From the NCBI RefSeq assembly GCF_002999335.1, contig NW_020312143.1, positions 1-64,000 of the forward strand: a DNA stretch of 64,000 nt, given 5' to 3'. The translations under genes and the position numbers were made by a program. The notes under the pieces are model-generated. The model did not search any database. It saw only the letters and a program-made list of their open reading frames with translations, and had not been told where the DNA came from. This stretch comes from Cyclospora cayetanensis. Taxonomy: Eukaryota > Apicomplexa > Conoidasida > Eucoccidiorida > Eimeriidae. Below are positions 1 through 11,730 of this stretch, piece after piece; the first letter of the stretch is position 1, and each line of letters begins with the position of its first letter.

Positions 1-320
1 AGTAGCAGTAGCATAAAGTACAGCAGTAGCAGCAAACCAGTAGCATCAGTAGCATAAAGTACAGCAGTAACATGAAAACAACAGTAGCAGTAGCATCAAA
101 ACAGTAGTAGCAGGAAAATCAAGACAGTAATAGCAGTAGCATCAAGACAGTAGTAGCAGTAGCATCAAAACAGTAGTACCAGGAGCATCAAGAAACCATT
201 AGCATCAGCAGCATAAAGTACAGCAGTAGCATCAAGACAGTAGTACCAGGAGCATCAAAACACCAGTAGCATCAGTAGCATAAAGTACAGCAGTAACATC
301 AGAGCAGTAGTAGCAGTACC
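1..320. repeat. Degenerate CAG/TAG-type short repeat
   Basis: Irregular iterations of cagtagcagtagcat with interspersed aaagta. It lies just beyond the exon coding the FIVQHFAGPVVY myosin segment on the minus strand, so it is probably intronic. Confidence 0.75.
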
Positions 321-3300
321 ACAGAGTACATGAGTAGCATGAAACCAATAGGTGGCTGAAAGTAGCAGGCGGAATAATGGCTTGCCGTCAGAGAGGGTAT
401 CTGCGTCATCGGCAGCGAACGCGCCTGCTGAGTAAACGACAGGCCCAGCAAAGTGCTGTACGATGAATTGTCTTTCTCCTGCGCATGCAGATCGATCCAT
501 GCCACAGCAGCACTGTTGCTGCAACAGCAGCGCGTCCGACAGCAACAGAAATTTCTGGTGTAAAAAATGATACGGCGAAAGCAGCGCTCACAGGAGCTGC
601 GCACAGCTGCTGCAGTTTCGGAGGCATGAGACTCTGCACGTTGCTATACCGCGAAAGACGAGCAGGCAGCTGCTGATACAAAGTCGCAGATAAGCAGAGG
701 CAGCAGAAGGGGAAAAGCGTCTCGGAAGGCAGACTAAAACAATGGGAGCGGAAGGGAAGTCGGAGTGGCTTCATACCAGCACCTGGCCTTAACACCTTTC
801 GACTATCACGACTGCTCAACGCGGTTTGCTGCAGCAACTGAGAGGAAAGCAGAGCATGGAGAGACAACCTCATAAATAGACGAATGGACACGCAGGAAGA
901 CTGACAGATAGGCAAAGACACACAGAACGACAGACAAGCAGACAGGCAAATAGACAGACACACAGCCAGCCGTCCACATTGCAGCTGCGGCTACCCCAAC
1001 ACCAGCTGCAGCAGCTTCCCCCCGTCCTTCCTGTCACCCTCCTTCCTTGACGCGACTGCTGCATCAGCAGCAGGAGAGTTAGTGCAGCAATCGGCGATTT
1101 CGGAAAAAGACTCGCGCGTTGCACGTGAGGCAGCAAGCAGGATGATGCCTTGATAGATGCAAAATCACCAAAGCATGCAAGTGAGCAAATGCGCATCCTG
1201 CATACCCGTTGGCAGAACGCCGCTTCTCTAGCGCCAAGTGTTGGCATCCAGCAAAAGGACTCCAAATTGCCAAAGATGCCTTCACAGCCCACAAGAAAAA
1301 GCGGTTGAAAGATTCGCTCAGGCATGCGAAGAAGGTAGCAGCGGCAGAAAAGGAGGTACAGCTAAAGACGAAGCAGCGAACGCGAGAAGCAGCAGGCAGA
1401 GGAGAGCCAAAACAGCAGCAACAACAAACAAATTTGACCACTCAAGGGCAGCAGACTGCGCAAGGCGAGGAAGGCGCGAATCACAAGGGGCATTTAACAG
1501 AGGGGGATCCCTACCATGCCGCCGCTCAGAGCAAAATACAGTACAACACAACAAGGCTCAGTACAATATTGCGACAGCAACAAAGAAAACACCCGCAAGC
1601 AGGCAGGCAGGCAAGCAGGCACACAACACATACACAACACATATTTACACACACACACACATATACACATACACAACACATACACAACACATACACAACA
1701 TATACATGTACATACAACACATATACACATACACAACACATACATACACATACACAACACATACACACACATATACACATACACAACACATACACACACA
1801 TATACACATACACAACACATACACAACATTTACACAACCCATATACAACCCATACACAACCCATACACACACATACACAACACATACACAACACATGCAC
1901 AACCCATATGCAACCCATATACAACACATACACAACATTTACACAACCCATACACAACCCATACACACACATACACAACACATACACAACACATGCACAA
2001 CATTTACACAACCCATATACAACACATACACAACACATACACACACATACACAACACATGCACAACCCATATGCAACCCATATACAACACATACACAACA
2101 TTTACACAACCCATATACAACACATACACAACACATACACACACATACACAACACATACACAACACTTACACGACCCATATACAACACATACACAACACA
2201 TACACACACATACACAACACATACACAACATTTACAAAACCCATATACAACACATACACAACACATACACACACATACACAACACATGCACAACATTTAC
2301 ACAACCCATATACAACACATACACAACACATACACACACATACACAACACATGCACAACATTTACACAACCCATATACAACCCATACACAACACATACAC
2401 ACGCTGCTGTTAGTGCTCGTTTGGTGCTGTTGTTGCGTTGGAATTTACTCTTGGTGCTTTTGAAAGTTTCGCTGTCGTCAGTCTTGGGAAGCTCTTCACG
2501 ACCGGCAATCACAGCACAGACGGCAGCACTGCGATGCAGCAGCTCGGCTGCTGCTTCGCAGCTGTCGAGAAGTTGTTGCTGCTGAGGCTCAGCGGTGGCT
2601 TCTCGGAGACGTGGGGAGGAGGACGTCACGCCATCTGCCAGCAGCAGCTGCTTTTCTGTCTCGACGCAGCTCTCGAGGAGAAAGCAGTGCAGCCTCTCGC
2701 TGGCGTAGTTGATACAGAGCTGCTCGAGAGTATTCGGCCTGGAGAGCTGATGCTGCGGCAAAGGGAAGAAAGGAAAACGTCTCAAGAAGACTTACCCCCC
2801 ACAGTCCACTAAGCATGGCAAAAAGCGGTGAAAGGAGAGGCAGGCGCATGAGCGCTATCGGCATCTAGCGACGACAAGTGCCAGCAAGCGAGACATGAGA
2901 ATCTGCCTCCGAAGAAGAAGCTCCAGGGGGGTGCAAGTATGGCTTTGCGAAGGGCGAAAATCCTCAGAGAGCAGCAAACCTGCAAGCTTCTTGCAGGGAG
3001 ATATGAACCACCGACTGGACTCTACTACAGAGAGAGAGGGGGAGTGAGGGAGATAGAGAGACAGAGAGAGAGTGAGAGAGAGAGATAGAAATAGATAGAG
3101 AGATAGTGAGAGAGATATATATATGTAGAGTGGAAGAGAAATCGAGAGGGATAGCAAGAGAAAGATATAAACATATATGTAAATATATATCTGTATGTAT
3201 GTGTAGAGACAGACAGACAGACAGACGCCAACACGCATAATTATTCTACAGAGCAAGAGGCACACGAGGACTGAAGAAAGGACCAGAGAGGAAGGAAGGG

Positions 3301-6300
3301 AGACGAAGCCGAAGAGCAGCATGTCATTCGGCATCTTACGAGATCTTCATATCCAAAGATGTCTAGAATTCCAAGAGTGTTTTCTTCAGTGTCTGCTGTG
3401 TCGCATAGGCAGAAGCGTTTTCTCAGCACGGCAAGTCGGCTGCCGACGCAGTATGCACCTACGGCGGTGTTGGGGGCAGAAGAGGGAAGAATATTCTATT
3501 CCGTTCGTAGAGAGGACTGACTCTATCTACGTATGCATAGAGTTCGAAGCACCAAAGCGGCCTTGGCAACAAGGCTTTAGCCAGATCAGCACAGAAGAGG
3601 CGCTCACGCGTCGAAAGGGATGAAAGGTGGTACAGACGCGCGAAGATGCAGAGTAAACCGAAAGAGGCAGAAAGCACTTCTTTCTAGGCGTGTGTTATTT
3701 AAGCTTTACGAGGACGATTTCTCGAAGCCAGTACGAAGAAGACCTTACAGGAAGGCGCAGAAGGCGGAGATGTAGCTGTCTCAGTGCCTGGTGATGCGTC
3801 GTCTGTGGCATTAGAAGCCGCTGTACCCCCTGCAGGTGATGGGTTGAGGGAGTCGTTGATTTTGGCAGTGACAAAGTCAAAGAGACGGCTGTAAAGAGTC
3901 TGCATTACGAGCATCATAGCGCACGGCATGAGTGTTGCACAAAAAGCGGTGGAGAATGCCGCTTGTTGGGGGAAACTGCTTCCTTTTCCTTCAAGGCTTT
4001 GCCTGTCTCTCCCCCATCACGATTTCTGCCTATCCTCTCTCCCCCATCACGCTTTCTGCCTATCCTCTCTCCCCCATCACGATTTCTGCCTATCCTCTCC
4101 CCCATCACGAGTTCTTCCTATCCTCTCTCCCCCATCACGATTTCTTCCTATCCTCTCTCCCCCATCACGATTTCTGCCCATCTCTTGCGTGGTTGCGTTT
4201 TTCCCGTGTGTCTGCACCTGCTGCCTCCCTCAAGTCTGCTCTCCCCTCAAACCTCCCGTCTTCTCCCCCCTATCTGTCTCGTTCCCACCTTTGCGAGAGA
4301 ATCGCGAATTGCAGCTGCCTCAGAGGGAGTCAGATCTTTCCGGATGTCTCGAATTCCACGCGTGGTGAGCCGTTGCAGCAGCACTTCGGGGTCAGGCAGG
4401 TGCAGCAGACGGGCAGCAGAGGATAAGGCGGAGAGGCTGCTGGGGGAGACAGAGGTAGCAGCCTTCCCGGCAGAGTCTCCAGCCGCAGTCGCTGCTGAAC
4501 GGCTTTCGAACGCGATGTTGCCCAAGTGCAGCAAAGCCGCAAGCAGACGCAGCAACAGCGTCTGCTCCTCTGTCGTAAGGCCTAGCCTCGCCAGGCAATC
4601 GCTGCAGCGGCATGTGCAAAAGAAGCGCGCATAAACACGCAACCATTCAAAAAGCAGCGGAGCAACACCTCTTACGGACAAAGAGTTCCCGATGCCGCTT
4701 GCGTGAACTCAGGCGGTAGTTACACTGCGCACGCAGCTGTAGACAGATCCATCACCACGCGAAAAAACTCTTCATCGAGCACCAGCAACGAAGCACAAAT
4801 CCCCGCAGACAGAGAGACAGAGAGAAATAAAGCCTCACAGCAATTTCCTCAGTTCGACAGAAGCCGAAACTTCCAGAGATTCCCCTGTGGGCAGAAAGCG
4901 AAAGTCAGCTGCCAGATCTAGATCCAGCAACACGTTCGACAGCCAGGATGAATAAGGCTGCTCTGGCTCCTGCATCTGCTCTTGCTTCTGCTTCTGCTCT
5001 TGCTCTTGCTCCTGCATCTGCTCTTGCTCCTGCATCTGCTCTTGCTCTTGCTGCTGCTTTGCCTTGTGCGCTTTCTCGGCGTTGCGTGCCGCCTGGCAAA
5101 GGCTGTAGAAGACGTGAAAATTCCTTTCTTTGGGTGGCACGCGGACTACCTGAAAGAAGGCATGCAGAAAAAGACTCGCAGAGATTCCTCGGCTGCTGCC
5201 TCAAGAAAAGAGCTGCCGCAGCATGAGCAGCGAGAGGCGCACTGGCGAGACGAGGGGGAAAGAAGGAGGGAAAAAGCAGGAAAACGGCTGTTTACGCGTT
5301 GCTTCGCCAAGAGGTATGTCTTGAGGGAGGCTCCAGTGAGACGGCTACCCATGAAGTGCAGCTTCTGAAGCCTCCCCACTCTGCTGCTATTCCAGTTCAA
5401 GGCCGTTTGAGCTGAAGCACGCGCAGAGACATCAGAATCCAGCAAACAAGGCCCTCCTTTTACCTGGAAAGCCTCAATTTTTCCCGCGCTGTACGGCAAC
5501 GGCTGCGCCAGAGCAAGAGGTCTCAAGGAAAATTTCCCGGAAGAACGTGTTCAAGGCAAGAAAGCCGAAGAGAGGGGGAAGAGAGAGAGGGAAGGGAGAG
5601 AGAGAGTGACTCTAAGTCATTGTTGTCTCCTTTTTTCGGCTTTTTATTCTCGAGACGACTCTTCTGCGGACTGACCATTTCCAAAGGCTTCGAGTATCGG
5701 CAATGCGAGCAACAGACGCGTCTTCAAACCGCTGCGAAAGAGCATGCAAGCCAAACCCCACACTGAGAAAAACTACCATTAGGATCAAAGACGGCAGCCG
5801 CAGCCAGCTTGATAGCCATGCGCGAAGGAACTCACGCAGATCTTAGGGAGGAAGCCTTACCCTTCTAGCTGAACATCCCGCCTTCCCTCCTCTGCCGTGA
5901 AAACAAGGTGTGAAAGAACATGCTAAAAGGTACAACAGACAGACAGCAGGCAGGCAGTCAATCAATGGATGGACGGCAGACAGGCAGTCAATCAGTGGAT
6001 GGATGGCAGACAATCAATGGATGGATGGCAGGCAGGCAATCAACGCATGGATGGATAGCAGGCAGTCAGTCAATGGATGGATGGCAGTCAATCAATGAAT
6101 GGATGGATAGCAGGCAGTCAATGGATGGATAGCAGGCAGTCAGTCAATGGATGGATGGCAGGCAGTCAATCAACGCGTGTAAATGCATCTTGTGCTGCAC
6201 CCCAGAGAAGCGCGTATGTGGCGATTTTCAGCCCACAGAAGTGCTATAAAAAACAGAAGCAGCAGCAAGCGAAAAAAAGAGACGCCATTGACGTCGAGCT

Positions 6301-8690
6301 AATGGAGTGCCCGCTAAAGGAACGTCTGCTCCATCCAATTTTTTTGTGCCAACTTGGCAGCAACAACAAAACAACACCAAGAAGCGACCCCACCGGGAGG
6401 CGCCTACATCTCGCGCCTGCTGACCTTAGAAGCTTCGGTTTTCCCAGCGCCGCTATCGCCACTTATAACGATTGATTGACTGCGACTCTCTGCAGAGAAA
6501 AACGCAGCGGCAGATGTTTTCCACACGGCATGGGTTGTTCAGGAGAGTGGCGAATACAGCTGCCGAAACGGATTTGAAACTCGTGCTTGGAATACAGCGC
6601 GAAACAGCTCCGAGGAAGGCGAAGCGGGGGAAAAAGACACATCGAGAAAGGGGAAAAGGCAGGCACCTGAAGACGGTGGACCGTCGATGAACGCATATAG
6701 AGAAGGAACGAAATCGAGAGACAGAGACAGAGAGAGAAAGACAGAGAGAGGGAGAGACACAGAGCGAGAGATACACCGAGAGAGAGAGAGACACAGAGCG
6801 TGAGATACAGCGAGAGAAAGACAGAGATCGCGAGCTACACAGAGAGAGAGAGAAAGAAAAACAGCGTGAGAGCAAAAGAACACGATCTATTTGACATAAA
6901 GGCCGCCTCAAAAGTGGAGAGGAGGGAGCAAGAGGAGCTTGCTGAGAGCCTAGAAGGGTGAGACATACGCCGTAGCATCCTTCTGTATGCGCAATCAGCA
7001 ATCGAAAAGGGGTGTGGCACAAAGACCCCGTCATCGGGAGCGACTGCGACTTGCAGTCTGCTGCTGGCAGTGAAAGTGCTGCTGCTGCTGCTGCTTGTTG
7101 TGTGGGCAGAGCCCTTGTGAACAAAGCCTTTGCTGCATCGGAGATGCCACTCGGGTCCGTAGATGTCTTTCGGTTCGTTCGGATTTACCGCAATCAGCAA
7201 CGAGCCAGTGAGTGTCTGCGAGCCAAAAAAGGAGAGGAGAGGGGGGGAGAGGGGTGGGTTGCGCATGCAGTCCTTGTCTTTCCGCAGGCGGGTTGGCAAG
7301 CGAACTGACTGGAGACTGCAGCAGGGAGGCAGAGAGGTGGCGAAATGTGCAGGAGACAGCTGCGAGGTCAGAGGGCAGATCAGTGCCACATTGCAGTCAC
7401 GGAAGCTAGAGGCTTATTTCCAGAGAGACTCCACGCCGCTCTGTGCGCCCTTTGGGATGCTGCCTGTGTCAGCAGCAGCATCAGGCATTGCTCTCACATA
7501 AATGCCATGCGCCTTGTGATCATCCTCCGCTGCTGCCCTGTACCGCTCACGGATGTTCGCCAAGACGTTTGGCAGCTCCAGATGACGTAGCTGAAACCCA
7601 CAGCACACGCGGCAAACTGCAGAAAGTGTAAAAGACTGCAGAAAGTGTAAAAGACTGCAGAAAGTGTACAAGACTGCAGAAAGTGTACATGACTGCAGAA
7701 AGTGTACAAGACTGCAGAAAGTGTACAAGACTGCAAGAAGTGTAAAAGACTGTAGAAAATGTAAATCACGTTTTGCTAGCCGCTTTGAAGGTTGGAATTT
7801 TCCTTTGGTGTGTGTTTTACTTGAGTATTGTCGGGGATTCCGAAGACGTCGTCAGCGAGGCAGATGCTCGAGAGGGGCTGCAAAGACGCATACACCGGAA
7901 ACACCACTACGACCATGACCACCCCTTCGCGTAGAGACTCCGCAGACAACTAATATCCGGAGCTGCTTGCTGCTGGATGGCGTCTCTGCCCTTTCCTCCG
8001 CCACGACTCCTGCTACCGCGTTCGACGAGCTGTCGAAATTGGGCTGGCTGCCTGTCTTACCGCGTAGAGATGGACGAACGAGCCCCCTCCAGAAGCTGCA
8101 TCTCGTTCACGTGAACACTCCAAGCCACAGTTGGCTGCGACTGCGGCTACTCCTGGGGGTACACCTGGGGGCTGGGGATCACAAACGATGCCGCGAACAA
8201 ACGGTGGCAGCGGTGCGAGTTCGCCTTCTTCCGGAGACTTTGGGAGCTGCATGCCGTCAAGGGGTCCTCCCGATGTCGCGCTGATCCACACAGCCTTCCC
8301 CAGGAGCTGTTTTGGCAGCTGCTCCTTCTGCTGTGCACTCTGAGCGGCCTGAAGCCTTCTCTGCTGCATTCGAAGCGGCTGCCAGCTCGCAGCAGGGGAG
8401 GGAGAGGGGCCTCCTCGCGCGAAGGGGCTTTTTCCACACGAGGCATGGGCACCCCAGGGAGTGCCACGCAGTGGGCTTCGTGCTCCCTTCGCCCCCCTCT
8501 CGACGCGTGCAGACTTCTGCGGAGCCAAAGAAGAACAGCTGAGGGTTTCGGGAGACGCCGTTGCACCTGTATCAAACCCTGCTGCAGCAGATACCGATGA
8601 CCGCTTCCTCTTCATGGCTCCCTGCTGGCGCTGCCTCTCATGTTCATGCTGCCTCTCGTGCTGCTGCTCTTGGGAGCAGCTCGAGTGCAT
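1..8690 (-). CDS. Myosin heavy chain, motor domain (3' end beyond left edge)
   Basis: Actin-based ATPase motor, read right to left. Phase-consistent exons: 8061-8690 (210-residue lineage-specific N-terminus, ATG at 8690), 7821-7877, 7498-7590, 6969-7215, 6425-6489, 5296-5411, 4839-5149, 4289-4601, 3749-3899, 3340-3395, 2399-2752 and about 330-510. Motor landmarks in order: LPNVLANIRERY, GSLLIAVNPNEPKDIYGPE, the P-loop SGDSGAGKTEASK (6425-6489), LPILEAFGN (about 5680-5740), switch I NWNSSRVG, ERNFHVFYSL, LLAALLHLGNIAFE, TLYSRLFDFVTAKIN, switch II LGILDIFGYEDL, NTLEQLCINYASERLH, FIVQHFAGPVVYSAGAF. The exons between the P-loop and switch I, around 4740-4800, and between 2399 and 510 are not fully resolved. 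A Gln/Glu/Met repeat interrupts the motor after FHVFYSL. The tail, IQ motifs and myosin class cannot be judged because the C-terminus is outside the window. All key nucleotide-binding motifs are intact, so it is probably active. Confidence 0.93.
1621..2398. repeat. CA-rich minisatellite with 65-bp higher-order unit
   Basis: About 780 bp built from acacaacacatac, acacccatatac and catttacacaaccc blocks. Identical segments recur at 65-bp spacing or multiples of it, visible from repeating stop codons on the minus strand near 1939, 2004, 2102, 2167 and 2297. It ends directly at the donor of the myosin exon 2399-2752, so it fills a myosin intron. The long His/Thr ORFs across it on the plus strand are repeat artefacts. 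Confidence 0.9.
3030..3225. repeat. GA/TA microsatellite tract
   Basis: Runs of gagaga, gataga and tatata, then gacagacagaca, inside the myosin intron between exons 3340-3395 and 2399-2752. Confidence 0.8.
4008..4180. repeat. 30-bp minisatellite, about six copies
   Basis: The unit contains cccccatcacgatttctgcc followed by tatcctctct (30 bp). About six near-identical copies lie in the myosin intron between exons 4289-4601 and 3749-3899. Confidence 0.9.
4955..5062. repeat. Coding repeat, Gln/Glu/Met-rich insert in the myosin motor
   Basis: On the minus strand this codes repeats of QEQEQM within exon 4839-5149. Reading frame is kept on both sides: FHVFYSL before it and VLLDLDLAADFRFL after it. 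It is therefore a translated low-complexity insertion and not an intron. Confidence 0.8.
5935..6178. repeat. Minisatellite of caggcagtcaatcaatggat type
   Basis: Tandem copies of about 26 bp combining ggcagtcaatcaa and tggatggatgg, with length variants, in the myosin intron region between the P-loop exon (6425-6489) and the LPILEAFGN exon. Confidence 0.85.
6712..6862. repeat. GA-rich microsatellite (gagagacaga)
   Basis: Dense gagaga/gacaga repeat in the myosin intron between exons 6969-7215 and 6425-6489. Confidence 0.85.
7612..7765. repeat. 19-bp minisatellite, about eight copies
   Basis: Unit ctgcagaaagtgtaaaaga (19 bp), repeated head to tail with few changes, in the myosin intron between exons 7821-7877 and 7498-7590. 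There are no spacers, so it is not a CRISPR array. Confidence 0.92.
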
Positions 8691-9960
8691 CGTGGCTGGG
8701 AAGCTTGTGCTGCCTCCGGGGACCAATTCAAAGGGGGGCCCCTCCGGCGCCTTCAAGCAGCAAAGCCAGCGGGGGGCCCCCAGAGGTGAGTGAACTGCAG
8801 GGGCTCTGGTAATAGAGCTTCACACAAAGCTCCAAAATCCTTTGTTTCTGAACATTTCGGTTTGAGAAAGGAGCAAGCAGCAGAGAGGAAGAACGAGAAG
8901 AGAAGGCCGAAGCCGGCACTCGGTGGGCAAAAGTGGTTTTAGGGTGGGGTTGGGGCCCCCCGCGCGCACTGCAAGGCGAGGCAGAGAGAAGGTCCCCGTT
9001 CACTCCTGAAAGCCACAAACCCTTCTTGAAATGTGACATTCCGTGAGTAATAACATACCTCTTATCGCGGCTCTCCGCTTGCTTGCGCAAGTTGTCTTTT
9101 GCCCCGACACTGTAGGCGCATACGACGGCGACAAAGTGTAGCGCTTAGCCTTATGGGACCAGTGAGCGCCTGTCGGCGGGGGTTACAAAGCAACATTCAA
9201 CTTAAACAGAGCAATAGAGGCGTATGGGAGGGCTTTGAGAACAGCGCCTAGCTTTTGGAGATGAAAGCTGCAACACTTGGATATCAAGCCCCTTGATTGG
9301 CGTTTTTGTAGGACTCGCTGAAGGTTTGTCTACGACCTGATGAGCCTGTTAATAGTTCTGATACCAAGAGAATTTCAGGGCGAATCTGATCAAACCTTGC
9401 TTGTCTTTGCTTCCTGGGTGGCTGTATCTCTGCCTTCTTCCTCGAGACGCCTCATATTGCTGGGGCGCAGTAACCACTAAAGCACTAATCGAAGTTGACA
9501 CCGCACCCGGAGCTGCTCTGAACCAAGGCAAGTTTGCTGATGAACGGGCTTTCCTGCCTCCCCCTATCACTTGGGAAGAGGATGCCCACATCTTTGTCCT
9601 TCTTTTCATAAAGAAAGAAATAGAATCCTACGTGTAAGCGAAAATGGAAGACACCAATATCGTGGACTGCAGCAAGTACCCGGGCACGAGGGCATGTCCA
9701 GTAGTGACCCACGCTGCATGTAAACAAGTACGATTACAATGAGCAAGACGATGCATACACCTCGGCTGCCGGATAAATCTCACGCCACTAGACGGACCGT
9801 GAGCTTGTTTCCACTGTAGTGCGACACCAGACATGGCCAGAAAAAACTCAGTTATTGCTTTTCGCGGTAATACCAAGACCAGCTCGTTGCTACGCTTCGA
9901 GGAAATGGGTATTGCTACAGCAGTGGAGGCCCGCTAGCGATCGGTATATCGATACTTTGC
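8691..9960. other. Upstream region of the myosin gene, no gene recognised
   Basis: GC-rich near 8700-8990, with GGGGCCCC-type palindromes at about 8735, 8771 and 8955, then AT-richer sequence with only short, stop-riddled frames. The first 200-300 bp should hold the myosin 5' leader and promoter; no defined element is recognisable. Confidence 0.5.
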
Positions 9961-11730
9961 TGTGCAAATGCCCCAACGTCGGCCAACAGATTCTTTGTAT
10001 CTGGCCTGTATTGTGCCACTACGTCTCACATCGGGTGGTAGAAGGTTGAACAGCGATTTAGAGTTTGAACAGGTGACCGGTGGACCGTTCACAAGTGATG
10101 AGTTTCTAGAAGTTTCACGAGCAAATGAGCTCAATTTTTGCAGCGTCAGTCAAGAAGGGAAAACTCAATCTGTGTGTAGAGCATTTGGGAGTGGAGGCTG
10201 TGCCAATTGGTCTCTATCCTTAAGTGGAAAACTGAGCAGCGCCTTCAGGCATAAGGCTGTAATGGGAGCGAAATAGGATGAAAGGTTATTCTGCGTTGAA
10301 TTTAGGCCCTTCAACAGAATCAATGTAAGCAGAAGTTCGCTAGGCTTCGGTGACTTGCTTGTTAAACTAGACGGTGTGTAGTTTATGCTAAATATATGAC
10401 TTCACACACGCATTTTTACACATGCCCACTTACCCCGATGACAGGCACAAGGGCGCGGTCCACGCTCTCACCCGCAGACTCAAATAGACCTATGTGCAGG
10501 TTGAACTCGCTAATGCCTTAGCCGAAGTGCATCGGCTAGTCAGTAGAAAATTTTATGAACCTGTCAAGGAGTGGATGAACGCTTAAATAAAAAACGGCGT
10601 CGTGCTAAGCCAAAGAGTTCAAAAACCTCTACTGCATACAGCTTGTGCGCTTTAGCTCTTGCGGGGGAAGCGGCTCGTGAAATTATCCAAGCGTTCATGT
10701 TTCATGAGAACAATTATTTCTGAGACTTCGTGTTTTTGTTGCAAGAAATGAGCCGGATTCGAAAATTTTGAAGCAGTTAAGAGGCATTTCCTTTATCTTC
10801 AATAACGTTGCTAAGTTCTGTGGGCTTCCATCTAATTGCCGAAATATAATTCTTGGATTTGCTCGACTCGTTGCTCATCTAAATGATCTGCTTCAGAAAA
10901 AGCAGTCTGTGCCCTGGACAAACGACACTGATGCCGCAGCAAGGACGCTTATCGGCCGCCCTACAACTCTTCCATCACCGGCGCATTATGAGCGTCATCT
11001 TTTCTGAAAACCAATGCTTATGACGTAGCTGTGGCTGCAAATCCCTCCCAACAAGCTGCGAGTTCTCCGAGGCAACCGAATTCAGCTTGTTATTTTCGCC
11101 GCCCAACCAGAATCGACTAACGGTGTTTAATGAGGGAAAAAGGATTCGATGTGTAGCGAGGAGCAGAAAAATTCTAGCACTACATATATGAACGTCGTTT
11201 TACTCCCCCAAATCATTGGTCTTTGATATACAATTTGATGAGTTCTCAGAGATTCAATAGCCTTACAGTAACTCTCTGGCTGGGGGTCTTCCTGCAGTAC
11301 GACTTTCAGATCACGTGTATTGATGGCATCATCAAACGGGTCGTTCATGCGCCCTCGCGGCACCTCAACGGCAAACTAATGTGCAGTGTAAGCGCTCTTG
11401 CCTGTAAGGATTCACACTTGCCCTCAATGCTCCGCAAGGCTTATTTTTTCGGTAGCCATGCATCTGCTGATATTGCCAAAGTCCAAAACGGTACACGGGA
11501 GGAGCACCACGACGTTGAAGATTGACTGCTGTGATTTAGGGCAAAGCAGGTACTCCGTCGTTTGGACATTCTGCCTTCACTTCGCGGGTGCCGTACTGCA
11601 TAAACCGTTGAGTCTTTTCTGGCATACCTGGAGTCGCAATGTGCTAGTCGCCATGGACTCTATTCTCGTATTCCTTTTTAACGATTTTCCCCCAGCGCGT
11701 CCTCTGCCTGAAATCGGTACCTTCATCTAG
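9960..11730 (+). mobile_element. Decayed Ty3/gypsy LTR-retrotransposon fragment (pol)
   Basis: Stops and frameshifts separate pieces that stay in normal gypsy pol order. 10,768-11,007 resembles the reverse-transcriptase thumb and connection: NIILGFARLVAHLNDLLQKK followed by VPWTNDTDAAARTL. 11,223-11,363 resembles the end of RNase H: FLQYDFQITCIDGIIKRVV followed by APSRHL, in place of the usual ADALSR. About 11,450-11,520 resembles the start of the integrase core (LLILPKSKTVHG). About 10,030-10,180 (SDEFLEVSRANELN) sits where a protease region could be and has a relative at about 49,370-49,500. No LTRs or primer-binding site were identified, so the ends are approximate. It is certainly non-functional as a unit. 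The family assignment is by motif resemblance only. Confidence 0.72.

Noticed and set aside
1209..2585. 458-codon and 391-codon plus-strand frames rich in His, Thr, Asn and Ile
   Set aside because: They are translations of the CA minisatellite; the opposite strand carries the myosin exon 2399-2752.
7612..7765. Regular short repeats resembling a CRISPR array
   Set aside because: The 19-bp units are head to tail without spacers, no cas genes are present, and the genome is eukaryotic.
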